Under the pieces are notes generated by a model that was not told the DNA's origin, searched no databases, and worked only from the letters and a program-made list of their open reading frames with translations. From an uncultured Chitinophagaceae bacterium (GTDB taxonomy: Bacteria; Bacteroidota; Bacteroidia; Chitinophagales; Chitinophagaceae): a stretch of 64,000 bases of DNA. The DNA lies in the NCBI GenBank assembly GCA_937907395.1, contig CALCII010000009.1:1-64000 (forward strand), given 5' to 3'. Within the stretch, counting starts at the first letter, position 1. Every line of letters starts with the position of its first letter. Of this stretch, positions 9,430 through 19,400 are shown piece by piece. Position numbers and translations under genes: made by a program.

Positions 9430-12400
9430 TTATTGTTTTGTGAACGGTTTGACGGTCGTTTCTGTCTTACCCACAATCCGCAGGTAATACATACCAGGCA
9501 TGAGATGTGAAACATTCACCTCCGTCACTGCTTTGATGGTTCTTGTTTGATACAGAACCTGTCCAAGGCTGTTTACCACATTCAATTCAACTACAGAACC
9601 AGGGTCAGATGTGTAAACATTCAACACATTACGTGCTGGTACGGGGCCGATTTCAATTTTAGAACTGCTGCCCATCCATACTCTTTGCACGGATGAGTAG
9701 AAAGTATTTTGTTGCTGATCTGTTGCACGCAGGCGATAATAGTTCCATCCGTCATACGGAGCTGCATCTGTTTCATGATAGGAGGCGGTGCTCATTGTTG
9801 AAACGGCTTTTGTTGTTAAGAGTGTTTCAAAATGAATTCCATCTTTACTGCGTTCCACGATATAAGAATCAAACTGATCGTTATTGGTAACGGTCCAGTC
9901 CAGGTACACTTTTTTCTCTTTACCGGTGGCTTTAAACGATTGTACATTAAATGGCAGCGGACTGTTTTGTGCACTTGTACTACCCAGTACAAACTTCAGG
10001 TAACTATCGATTACACCAGCTGTACCATCCCAGTTAATATAACTGAGATAATTGTCTCCTGCAAGAGGATCAACTGCACCTGTAGTACCGGAATTACCAA
10101 AGTAAGTACTGTTCTGATCGCCCCATTGGCCGTTATAATAGGGAACAACTCTTAATGAAACCAGGTCGTTTACATATTGACCATAGTTACACTGGCTATG
10201 GCCACCAGGGTTGGATGACCAGGAAAGTGTTACAGTAGCTCTCTCAGCACCGGCACGTGTAAGGTTCCAGTATTCACAACGGCTGATGCGTTGTAAACCG
10301 GCTCCCAAAGCAGCAGCACTGATAGGTCCTTGCAAATAGGGGTCGGCTAAAATAAATTCTGCCTGGAATGTTTCAGAACCGGTGAGTGATGAAATGCCTA
10401 TAGGACGATAACCTCCGTTGATTTTTCCGGTACTGGTATTCGTTACCGGTAGTTTACCAACCGGGAATGTAAAATCTGTGGCACCTGCTTTTTTCATGGG
10501 GCCATTTACATAAGAGTTTAATCCGGGTGTTCCGGATGCAGCGTTTGCCAGGTAGGTCGACAACACAGTAAGCATATTGCTTGTGCCGGTCATGAGTACA
10601 CCAGATGTGAGGTTGAAAATGCTGTCAATTCCAACTGCATTTGTTAAAGTGACCTGGTTGGCTGCAGTTGTTTTATACAAATACATTCCATTTACTGTGG
10701 CAGGTAAACCATTTCCGGATACCATATTTCCACTACCTATGAAACCATAATTAGCACCTGCTGAAAAACTACGAGTACCAGGGGCAATGTTTTGAATGTT
10801 TCCTGAAATTGTGTTACCCGACGTAATTCCATTCGTATTTGCATACATAAGCCCGGAACCGGAGCTTAAGATGAAATTCCCGGGCCCTTCAATAAAATCT
10901 GTTGCATCCAGCCTGAAAACAGCTGGGGAGAAAACGGTTAATGCACCTTTAATGTAAAGGCTTGCTACAGGATCTGCATTGCCAGCTCCTGCAGGCGTTG
11001 AATAGTTACCCGCAGTAGCATTAATTTCAATATTGTTATATTGAATTTGAACGGTTGGTGATCCATAACGTGCTCTGATGTTATGTTGTTGGGTTGAGGT
11101 ACTACCATAAAATTCAATCGTTCCCCCTGTTATATTGTAACTGGTACCTGCATTGGTTGCAGCCAGTTCCGGATTGGTGGTAGAAACATTTTTGATGCGA
11201 AGTCTTCCTCCATCCATAATCAATCCGCCATTACCATCAAACGAACGTGCCTGGCCAGATGCTTCTATACAATCAACAACAACATCCCCTGTAATGATTA
11301 ATGCACTGTCGATAGTAACTGCACTGGAAAGTGCTTTATAATCGGTGAGGTATGTATTCGTTCCACTATACTTCACATATTTATATGCAGTAAGTCCAAC
11401 AGGGTTATTACGAAACACCTGGAAATAATTACCCGCTGTATTCGCTCCCAATTCTATGGTTCCACCAGTTAGATTATAAGTAAAGGTGCCACCTGTCATT
11501 CTGGGTATAAGATCTGCATAAGCTGCACCTGCAGTACTACTACCTTTCATGATTTTATAAAGTGTACCGCCCGACATATAGAGTGTTCCTGAAGTACCAG
11601 TTACATATGCGGTTTCAGTTTCAATGAATTGTCCTTTTCTTATATCCAGTTTTCCACCTGTGGCACTGATGGTGGTGTTGTTGGTTAACCCGAATGTTAC
11701 AGTTGGTGTAAGTGTAATACTGTTGTTTGCCAGGTCAACTATCACTTGCCGGCCGTTTGAAATTCCGGCACCAAATCCGTCTCCGGTTGTTTGATTGGTC
11801 TTGCCTGTATACCAGAATGTGGCAAGATTGTTTATTTGTCTGTTTGAAGTAGCCAGATTTTGCACATTACCAACATTTGATCCATAAGTAGTTGGATCTG
11901 CAATCAGTCCCCCCGGAGATGTGATTTTAAGGATAGATCCTTGTGCAGAAACGAATCGGCTTGTGCCTGCAGGGGAAGCAACCTGTGTAATGATCAAAGG
12001 TGTATTCGAACTGTTCCAGTTAAAATCAAATGTGGCAGTTCCTTCAACCGTAAAATCTGCGGTTACGCTGGACAGTGAGTTTAATGTAAGGTTATAGTCA
12101 GATAGTTTTGCAGATGCACCGGCTTTGATGGTGATGGGTACTGCAACTGCGGTAGGGTAAACCGACAAAGATTGAACTGTTCCAGAACCGTTCAGATTTA
12201 CTTTTGATACCTGATTGGGGGTGGTGCCTGTTGATTTATCTCCTGAAAACCCTGTACAGGTACTACCAACAGTGAAGTTACCTTTTACGTTGATATTACT
12301 GCTTAGCCCGTTTAATGTACCGCCTGCATTCGTATGTGTCTTTAATGTTGAACTTCCTGTATAACTGAAGTTGCCATCAATATCAAACTTCTGATTGAAA

Positions 12401-15400
12401 ACTCCGGTGGCAAAGCTTCCGCCGAAACTAAAAGGCCCTGTTCCATTTACTGTCATATTTCCTTTTACATAAAAACCAACACCTGAATTGGCATTTGAAG
12501 CACCGTATAAAGTATTTGAACTATTGTAGGTTATTGTGAGGTCGTTTTCGCATAAGTTATAATAATAGGGGCCTCCTGTTAAAGTCCAATCGTTTATCGA
12601 AGAATTTGTAATGTCTATTATAAGGTTTCCGAATTTGTACCCGTTAGCGTTATTGCTGATAGATGAAACGCCGGAATTAACCAACGTCCTGTTTGCACCG
12701 GAACTGGTAGTGAAACTCCAATCCAGAACCCAAACCTCTGAGCCGCCTTCAAACAGTTCAATGCCTTCCCACATCGGGTGGACTGCATTAATTGAATTTT
12801 GATCTAAGATCATGACCCCGCCTGATCTTACAATAAGATTCCCATTACTGTTAAGATCAATATCGCCCTGAATGTTTAGGACACCTCCATTCAACACTTC
12901 CATTTTTTTGCCTGTAGCAATCATTTCTGCTGTTGGAGTGGCGAGGTTTTCATACAGAGTAAGTTCTCCGCCCGATAAAATGATGAAATCACAGTTATAT
13001 GCTTTTGTGGCGTTTCCCCCACCTGTAACAGCTGTTGTTATTAATACACGGCCGATAGTAGTTGTAGTGTTCTGTGGAGCTTTGGCATCAGGTACTGCAA
13101 CCCAATTGGTGCCGTTATAATATTCCCAGTCTCCATTAAAGGACAAGTCGGTAGGATATTTTGGTTTGAAATCACCAGTTTGGTAAGCAAAAAGTATAAT
13201 GTCAAAAGTATTGGATGTCGCACCGGTTAATGTAGCAGGACTCACGTAGGCAGAAAGTGTATAACCCGTTCCTGCAACCGTATGTACAATACTTGAGAAG
13301 GTGGCAACACCAGCTGTTGCAGCTTGTGAAATAGGACTACCTGTCATTGTGCCGGTAGAAGAAACATAAATGGTACCAGTATAATCAAGATCGAGATTAT
13401 TCAATGCATCCAATGCACGAACCGTTGGTGCAGGAGTCATTGTTGTGTTTGTGGTTGTATTTGATGGTTGCTGACCAAATACAAGTTTACTGGCGGTTAC
13501 TTCAAGCCGGTTTCTGTCACCTGTTGTGCTGGATGCAACGGCCGTAAAACTTGTGAAGAGTGAAGAAGTATTGCTACCTGCAGCCGTTACATTGGCATTG
13601 TTAATTGTTACCTGGAATTGAGTATTGTCGGTTACTGTTGAAGCAAATGTTACTCTCAAGGTGAGGCTTTGCGTACCGCCATCTGCTGTTGAATATGACA
13701 TACCTGAAAAAGCGATGGTACCAGCTCCTGAATTAATTGTTGGAGTATTACTGATCATTGTATTTCCATCAAACAACGCTGCCTGGCTGATCATGGAAAG
13801 ATTGGTAACATTAAATGTAATTCCTGTAAGGATGGTGGGCAGATTATCAGCATCTGCTGCACCACCACCATCTCTGATGTCGAATTTAAACAGATCAATA
13901 CACTGAGCAGTATTCGTCAACAGCGTTGGAGCAATAGACTGATAACCGGCATAGTTAATATTTGAATTATAACTGTAAAGTGCATTTGCAATCATGTCAG
14001 ATGAAGCAGAGGGTGTACCTGCTCCAGTAAGATTGATGGTATATGCTGCCGGAGTAGCATCACTGTTAATCACAACTGTGCCTGTAAATGGCCCCACATT
14101 ATTAGGTGTAAATCGTACGGTAAAAGTTGCCGTACCTCCTCCAAGTGCTACGCTACCTGCACCACCTGAAAAAAGTGAGAAACCAGTGCCGCTTACAACT
14201 ATACTGCTGATATTTAAAACAGCCGAGCCGTTATTAACTATGGTAAATGTTTGATCTGTGTTGCTACCCCATGTTTTGCTACCATAACCAAACGTACTGT
14301 TATGTGCATAACTGGTTACAGTAATTGCTGCAGTTGGCGGATTAACCGTAATTGCCGTACTGGTTCCATTTAATGTGGCAGTGTTCAATGTAATAGTGGT
14401 TGCAGTTCCTCCTCCGGTTGAAAATTGAAAATTTGTTGGGAACGTGAATGAACCACTGCTGAATGACCCGGAAGGGGCATTAGTCATAGTGAACCCCTGT
14501 GAATTGGTAACCGATGTAATGGCAGCATTATAATTTAAATCCAGGTTGCCGTTTGCATCTCTGGCCTTTACGATTGCTGCTGTTGAAAAGTTGGTGTTTG
14601 CGTTAATGGTTGTAGGTGCGGGTTGGGTGGTAAATACCAATGTAGTAGCTACAACCGTTACTTCGTTCTCTGTGGAAACACTGGATACAGATTGGCTGCT
14701 GGCTAAACCACCTGCCACAAGTGTAACTCCTGAGTTTTGAATATTGAATACAAAATTCTTCCCATCAATATCCGCAGGCAACGTGCCGCCTAATGAAGTT
14801 TTCAGCCAGATTTTTAAAGTATATGTTTTGTTGCCATCGTCTGCTATATAACCAAAATCCCCTGCAACTGAATTAGAAAGCGAGCCAAAGGTGATACCGG
14901 TTGCAGTAATGGAAGTTGCAGATACAGTAGTTGTGCCATCGCTTAATTCAGCACCGGCGATTGCTTGTGTCCAGTCTGCAATGTCATTGCCCGAACCTTG
15001 CCCGATCACGAGTTGTGAAATGCGGGTGGCAATTGCATCTGTACCAGGAGTGCTACCATCATCTGTAATGGTGAAATCAAAATTGAGTGATGCTGTGCCG
15101 GATGTAGTTACTAAAGATGAAATAGTTGCAGGCTCTGTACCAGCACCGGCAGAAATGGTAGTGGTGCCTGAAGATGTGGTGGTACCATTGCAGGTAGCGG
15201 CAGTTGAATAGTTGAATGCTTTATCAACTGTATAAATTTTATAATAATAGGTGGTTCCGGCACTTAGCCCTACATTGTCAGTAAAACTGGAGCCTGTTCC
15301 AATATAACGAACCGTACCGGTATTTACAACAGTCATTGTGTTTCCAATTGCGTAAATGCCATTGGCGTTAGGCAAATCTGTTGCATCGGGATTTACTGTA

Positions 15401-16134
15401 TAACGAACAACAACATAACCTCCGCCATCCACACCACCACCGGGTGGCGTCCAGCCAACGGTTAAAGCAGAAGTAGTAGGGCTTGAGGTTCCTGGAGCCG
15501 TTGGTGCACCAGGTGCTGTAACATCTGCCGCTGCGCCTGCATAAATTACAACGTCATCAATATCAAAATCTGCAACTTTTGCTGCCACTTCAATTATACT
15601 TACAACTGCGTGACCTGTAGCTGTTGAAGCACCAGGAGTTACTGCAGCTGTATATTTAGTCCAGTTGCTACCAGTGTTAGCATCAGTTACATAAGATCCA
15701 TAAGCAAACGTACTTCCATTAATTCCACCTCTGATATTACCATAATCTGCTGTTCCATCAGCATTTTTATCTCCTCTGTAGTAGAACTGAATGATGTAAC
15801 TCGTTGCAGCTGCAAATGTTTCTATTGCTGGTCCACGCAATGTTCTGTGTGTTGAACCAGTCATATTGATATTTGAATATTTGGGTCCAGACCTACCACC
15901 AGTTGCTTGTATACTACCTGTGATGGAAGCAGACAGCCACCATGTTGTAGTAGAGGAAGTTGTACCAAGTGCGCCTGCAGTTTGTCCTTCAAATCCACCA
16001 TCCTGGTTTGGAAAGCTTCCAATTACCTGTTGGGATGAAGCAGAGGTAAATACAAAACCAGTTAATACGGCAAGCAATAATTCTTTACGATACGAAGTAA
16101 ATTTTCTCAATCGGTTGAGTATAAATTTTCTCAT
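9430..16134 (-). CDS. Giant secreted T9SS cargo (2234 aa), adhesin-like
   Basis: Very large Thr/Ser/Gly/Asn-rich predicted surface protein. A signal peptide lies within residues 1-36 (ELLLAVLTGFVFTSASSQ). After an N-terminal carbohydrate-binding-like sandwich (about 37-195) come an fn3-like domain (about 205-325); two related Ig-like repeats starting LVFTTQPAP (about 498) and LVFGQQPSN (about 881), each with a conserved 'RD/ALxNLDLxY' core; a choice-of-anchor D (Hydin/ASH-like) domain at about 600-710 (FTIVNNGSAVLNISSIVVSG); and a long region of short G/N/T-rich repeats (about 1070-1850) that looks like a beta-helix. The end (from about 1870) is shared with the next cargo gene and closes with a type A sorting domain (IEIGPVPARNVLNVY ... 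GMYYLRIVGK ... KPFTKQ). Role unknown; adhesion to surfaces or polymers is a plausible guess. Confidence 0.87.
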   Translation of the reverse strand: MRKFILNRLRKFTSYRKELLLAVLTGFVFTSASSQQVIGSFPNQDGGFEGQTAGALGTTSSTTTWWLSASITGSIQATGGRSGPKYSNINMTGSTHRTLRGPAIETFAAATSYIIQFYYRGDKNADGTADYGNIRGGINGSTFAYGSYVTDANTGSNWTKYTAAVTPGASTATGHAVVSIIEVAAKVADFDIDDVVIYAGAAADVTAPGAPTAPGTSSPTTSALTVGWTPPGGGVDGGGYVVVRYTVNPDATDLPNANGIYAIGNTMTVVNTGTVRYIGTGSSFTDNVGLSAGTTYYYKIYTVDKAFNYSTAATCNGTTTSSGTTTISAGAGTEPATISSLVTTSGTASLNFDFTITDDGSTPGTDAIATRISQLVIGQGSGNDIADWTQAIAGAELSDGTTTVSATSITATGITFGSLSNSVAGDFGYIADDGNKTYTLKIWLKTSLGGTLPADIDGKNFVFNIQNSGVTLVAGGLASSQSVSSVSTENEVTVVATTLVFTTQPAPTTINANTNFSTAAIVKARDANGNLDLNYNAAITSVTNSQGFTMTNAPSGSFSSGSFTFPTNFQFSTGGGTATTITLNTATLNGTSTAITVNPPTAAITVTSYAHNSTFGYGSKTWGSNTDQTFTIVNNGSAVLNISSIVVSGTGFSLFSGGAGSVALGGGTATFTVRFTPNNVGPFTGTVVINSDATPAAYTINLTGAGTPSASSDMIANALYSYNSNINYAGYQSIAPTLLTNTAQCIDLFKFDIRDGGGAADADNLPTILTGITFNVTNLSMISQAALFDGNTMISNTPTINSGAGTIAFSGMSYSTADGGTQSLTLRVTFASTVTDNTQFQVTINNANVTAAGSNTSSLFTSFTAVASSTTGDRNRLEVTASKLVFGQQPSNTTTNTTMTPAPTVRALDALNNLDLDYTGTIYVSSTGTMTGSPISQAATAGVATFSSIVHTVAGTGYTLSAYVSPATLTGATSNTFDIILFAYQTGDFKPKYPTDLSFNGDWEYYNGTNWVAVPDAKAPQNTTTTIGRVLITTAVTGGGNATKAYNCDFIILSGGELTLYENLATPTAEMIATGKKMEVLNGGVLNIQGDIDLNSNGNLIVRSGGVMILDQNSINAVHPMWEGIELFEGGSEVWVLDWSFTTSSGANRTLVNSGVSSISNNANGYKFGNLIIDITNSSINDWTLTGGPYYYNLCENDLTITYNSSNTLYGASNANSGVGFYVKGNMTVNGTGPFSFGGSFATGVFNQKFDIDGNFSYTGSSTLKTHTNAGGTLNGLSSNINVKGNFTVGSTCTGFSGDKSTGTTPNQVSKVNLNGSGTVQSLSVYPTAVAVPITIKAGASAKLSDYNLTLNSLSSVTADFTVEGTATFDFNWNSSNTPLIITQVASPAGTSRFVSAQGSILKITSPGGLIADPTTYGSNVGNVQNLATSNRQINNLATFWYTGKTNQTTGDGFGAGISNGRQVIVDLANNSITLTPTVTFGLTNNTTISATGGKLDIRKGQFIETETAYVTGTSGTLYMSGGTLYKIMKGSSTAGAAYADLIPRMTGGTFTYNLTGGTIELGANTAGNYFQVFRNNPVGLTAYKYVKYSGTNTYLTDYKALSSAVTIDSALIITGDVVVDCIEASGQARSFDGNGGLIMDGGRLRIKNVSTTNPELAATNAGTSYNITGGTIEFYGSTSTQQHNIRARYGSPTVQIQYNNIEINATAGNYSTPAGAGNADPVASLYIKGALTVFSPAVFRLDATDFIEGPGNFILSSGSGLMYANTNGITSGNTISGNIQNIAPGTRSFSAGANYGFIGSGNMVSGNGLPATVNGMYLYKTTAANQVTLTNAVGIDSIFNLTSGVLMTGTSNMLTVLSTYLANAASGTPGLNSYVNGPMKKAGATDFTFPVGKLPVTNTSTGKINGGYRPIGISSLTGSETFQAEFILADPYLQGPISAAALGAGLQRISRCEYWNLTRAGAERATVTLSWSSNPGGHSQCNYGQYVNDLVSLRVVPYYNGQWGDQNSTYFGNSGTTGAVDPLAGDNYLSYINWDGTAGVIDSYLKFVLGSTSAQNSPLPFNVQSFKATGKEKKVYLDWTVTNNDQFDSYIVERSKDGIHFETLLTTKAVSTMSTASYHETDAAPYDGWNYYRLRATDQQQNTFYSSVQRVWMGSSSKIEIGPVPARNVLNVYTSDPGSVVELNVVNSLGQVLYQTRTIKAVTEVNVSHLMPGMYYLRIVGKTETTVKPFTKQ

Positions 16135-16397
16135 AAATCATTTTATTATTTCTGCTGTTATCACCCGTTGTGAGTACAACAATTTTCTTTTTAATGGTGT
16201 GGATGCTAAGGGGCGGTTTTGTAAGGGTTGGACGGGCGGGTTTTTCCCGCAAAAAGCAAACTGCAATTTAATGGTTATTCTGCATTTTTTGCACTATTTA
16301 ACCATTAGAACTGCATTTTTTGTAAAACTAAGACGAGCCTGTGGATAACAGGGTGGCAGGCTTGTTATGAAATCTTCAATTTTACTCGTTGTATAGC
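16135..16397. other. Intergenic region with paired repeats
   Basis: This gap lies upstream of the 2234-aa gene and after the terminator of the 1288-aa gene. It holds two 12-base direct repeats, CTGCATTTTTTG, at 16280-16291 and 16311-16322 (31 bases apart, about three helical turns), and an inverted repeat TAATGGTTA / TAACCATTA at 16269-16277 and 16299-16307. CCTGTGGATAACAGG near 16337-16351 is another small palindrome. No clear TAnnTTTG promoter was found. The repeats may be a regulator site for the giant cargo gene. Confidence 0.5.
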
Positions 16398-16430
16398 AAA
16401 AAAAATGCCGGTCGTAAGCGACCGGCATTT
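16398..16430 (-). terminator. Terminator of the 1288-aa surface protein gene
   Basis: A 12-bp perfect stem (AAATGCCGGTCG / CGACCGGCATTT, 16403-16414 and 16419-16430) with loop TAAG is followed on the minus strand by eight T. It lies 18 bases after the stop of the gene ending at 16449. Confidence 0.93.
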
Positions 16431-16448
16431 CTGTGCATAGATTGTAAT

Positions 16449-19400
16449 TTATTGTTTTACAAACTGTTCGATAATTGTTCCGTCTTTGGTTACCAATCTC
16501 AGGTAATAAGTGCCGGGTGACAAACGGGTGATATCCAGGGCTGTATTAGTTCCCTGTGTGCGGAAATTCATCAGGGTTTGCCCGGCTGTGTTCAGTACTT
16601 CGGCGTTCAGAACAAAGGTATTGGCCGGGATTTGCAGGTTGAGCACATTATTGGCGGGGACAGGTGAAACCTTGATTCCCACTGCTTGACCCATCCATAC
16701 TTTCTGCAAATCGGAATAATAAGCCTGTCCGCTTTGATCTACTGCTTTCAAACGGTAGTAATTCCATCCGTTCACAGGCAGGAGATCCACCCGGTTGTAA
16801 GAAGCCGAACTGCGGTTTCTGTAGGCTTCCACGGTTACCAATGGTTGGAAATTGGTTCCGTTAGTACTGCGTTCAATGGAGTAATAATCCATTTGATCGT
16901 TCTGTGCAACCGACCAATCCAGGTTTACTTTCCGTCCACTGCCGGTAGCTTTGAAACGGCTTAGGTCATAAGGAAGATAGTTGTAAAGCTGGCTTGTGGT
17001 TCCTAATGTGAAGGGGCCAAAGGCATTTACATTTTTCCATATAATTGAGCCGGATGAGGTGGTGCCCGATGTTCCATCATTACCATATGCATTCCAATCA
17101 CCTGTGCCAAAGGGGTATCCGCTGGCCACGCTTCTAACGATGGCGAGATAAGATGTGTTGTCTACATAAGGGCCTGCATTACACTGGCTCTTAGGTTGCC
17201 AGGTGAGCGTAACATTTACATTGCTGCCTCCTGTAGTACGGTCGAGTCTCCAGTATTCGCAGAAGCTGAGACGCATAACAGAAGGAGAGGCAGGTGCCAC
17301 CAGGTTGCCACGGCTATAAGGATTGGCCAGATAATACTCGGCCGTAAAAGCATCTGTATTCACTGAGGGGGCAGAGATCGAAATGCGTCGGTAACCACCA
17401 ACAGGTGATCCATTCGGGCCTGTAAGTAAGGGAACCCCTACAGGAAAGTCAAACGTATCATTACCAATTTTACGAACAGGGCCATATGCAAATGAGCTGT
17501 CTGATGCATTTGAAGTAATAGCATTGTCACTGAATACCAGCAAACTTGAAATATCAGTTTTTACGGTTCCTTTTGTAAACCGGAAACGGTTGTTAACACC
17601 AACCGGGCAACTTAACGTGACTGTATTGGTGCTAATATTCTTATCTATTTCTGCATAACTGAAGTATTGAGTAGGAATACCTGGTGTAATAGCAACGTTA
17701 GGTGTGCTGATTGTTGCATTGGCAGAACCTTTGAAATAAATAGCGCGGTTATTATCGTTATAGTAATTATTATCGTAACGGGTGAAATTGCCACCTACCC
17801 ATAAATCTCCGCCAATTTGTAAAGACAGGTTGAGTTTGCTGCCCGAAGAAATTGTATTTCCTATGACAAGGTTTCCGCCCACATTCAACACCTTGCCCAT
17901 GTAACTGTCCATATTAACAACTCCGGTATCACTGCTGCTGCTGGTGCCTCCAAGAGTTAAGTCGCCGCCAATAGCCAGTTGTGCTGGACTGATGGCGTTG
18001 GTTGCCAGATTTAGGGTGGTTTTACCCCGTACAGTAACGTGGTGAGGATATCCCTGGTTGGATGCGCTTCCCCATTCTGTATTGCGTGAGTAAGTGCCGC
18101 CTGTACTGTAAATAAGTGTGGATCCGGTTTCGTAGAACGGGGCATCCGTTGAGTAGCCACCGGAGTTAATCTGTAGAGAATTAGCGATACTTGCCGACTG
18201 ACCGGCTGGTCCGTTGAAATCGACCCCGCAGTTGATGACCACATTGTAAAAGTTGGGTTGGCGGGGAGAACTTCCGGTAGCAATCATCACATTACCACCT
18301 GTAAGATAAGTAACCGTACCACCAGCTGCCCCGGATGTAAGCAATCCGCCATTGGCATATACACCGCCGTTGGCCACATTGGTGATATTCAGGTTTTGTC
18401 CCGAACCAATCGAGAACGTACCGCCATAGAGATAGAGAAACCTAGTGGTGAGCCCATCATTGCCTGCAGAGAGAGATACTGTGGTACTATTGGCAATGGT
18501 GAGCGAATTAACAGTGCTGGCTGTTGGAGTTGTGGTGAAACCACCTGTTACTTGATTGGCTGTTCCATTATACAAATAATCCGCTGCGCTATTGAAAGAG
18601 CGTCCAGTGGTTTGAATATTGCCAGAAGTTCCGGAACTGGTGATTCCTGCGGTAGAACCAATGCCCAATCTTCCTCCGGAAGCAAGAACAAAGTTGGCAG
18701 AGCCGGAAAGTATATTTGTGCCACAGTTGAGCCATGCACCGCTGTTGACAGTGAATGCTAATCCTGATCCATTAACCACATAATTTGAGTTTAACGATAC
18801 CTGCGCTGCATTTAGTAATTGCACATTAGTTGATGTATTGCTGAGTGTAAGTGTACCTGAACCAGCGATACGGGTGGTTGCAAGATCTGTTCCTGAAACT
18901 AAAATGGTTCCACCAGTCAGGTTGATGTTTCCATTACCTCCAAATCCATCTCTGATTGTTCTGTTACCGGAATTTTGAATGGTTAACGTGATTCCGGAGT
19001 TTACTTCAAGAAATCCATAAATAATTGTTGCAGAGTTTGCACCTACAAGGCTGCTTGTTGCAACACGAAATACAGGATATTCAGCTATAGGTTTGAAATA
19101 GGTAATCCCAGATGAAGGGAAACTGCCGGTTTCCCATAAAAAAACACTGCCGGTTCTAAATGTACAGCTTGAGGTTTGATACGCCAGGTCATCACTTAGC
19201 CCCGGAGTAAGATTGTCAAGTACTCTTACTACACCACCGCTTTCTACACTGTATGTGGCTGATGTAACAGTAGGGATATCACCATATATTGTGTATGTCC
19301 CATAAACAATCATATCTGTACCGGTTCCATCATTCAAAGAAAATGAAGCTCCACTATTATGCACTAAAGTGCCACCAGATTGAATTGTTAATTGATCGGC

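Noticed and set aside
10500..12900. Possible CRISPR-like or tandem DNA repeats in the giant cargo gene
   Set aside because: The repetition is at the level of short G/N/T-rich protein motifs; no identical direct repeats with unique spacers were seen.
13625..15211. Several open frames of 80-106 codons on the plus strand within the giant cargo gene
   Set aside because: They are reverse-strand shadows of T/S/G-rich repeats, with Val/Pro/Ala-rich translations and no recognisable domains.
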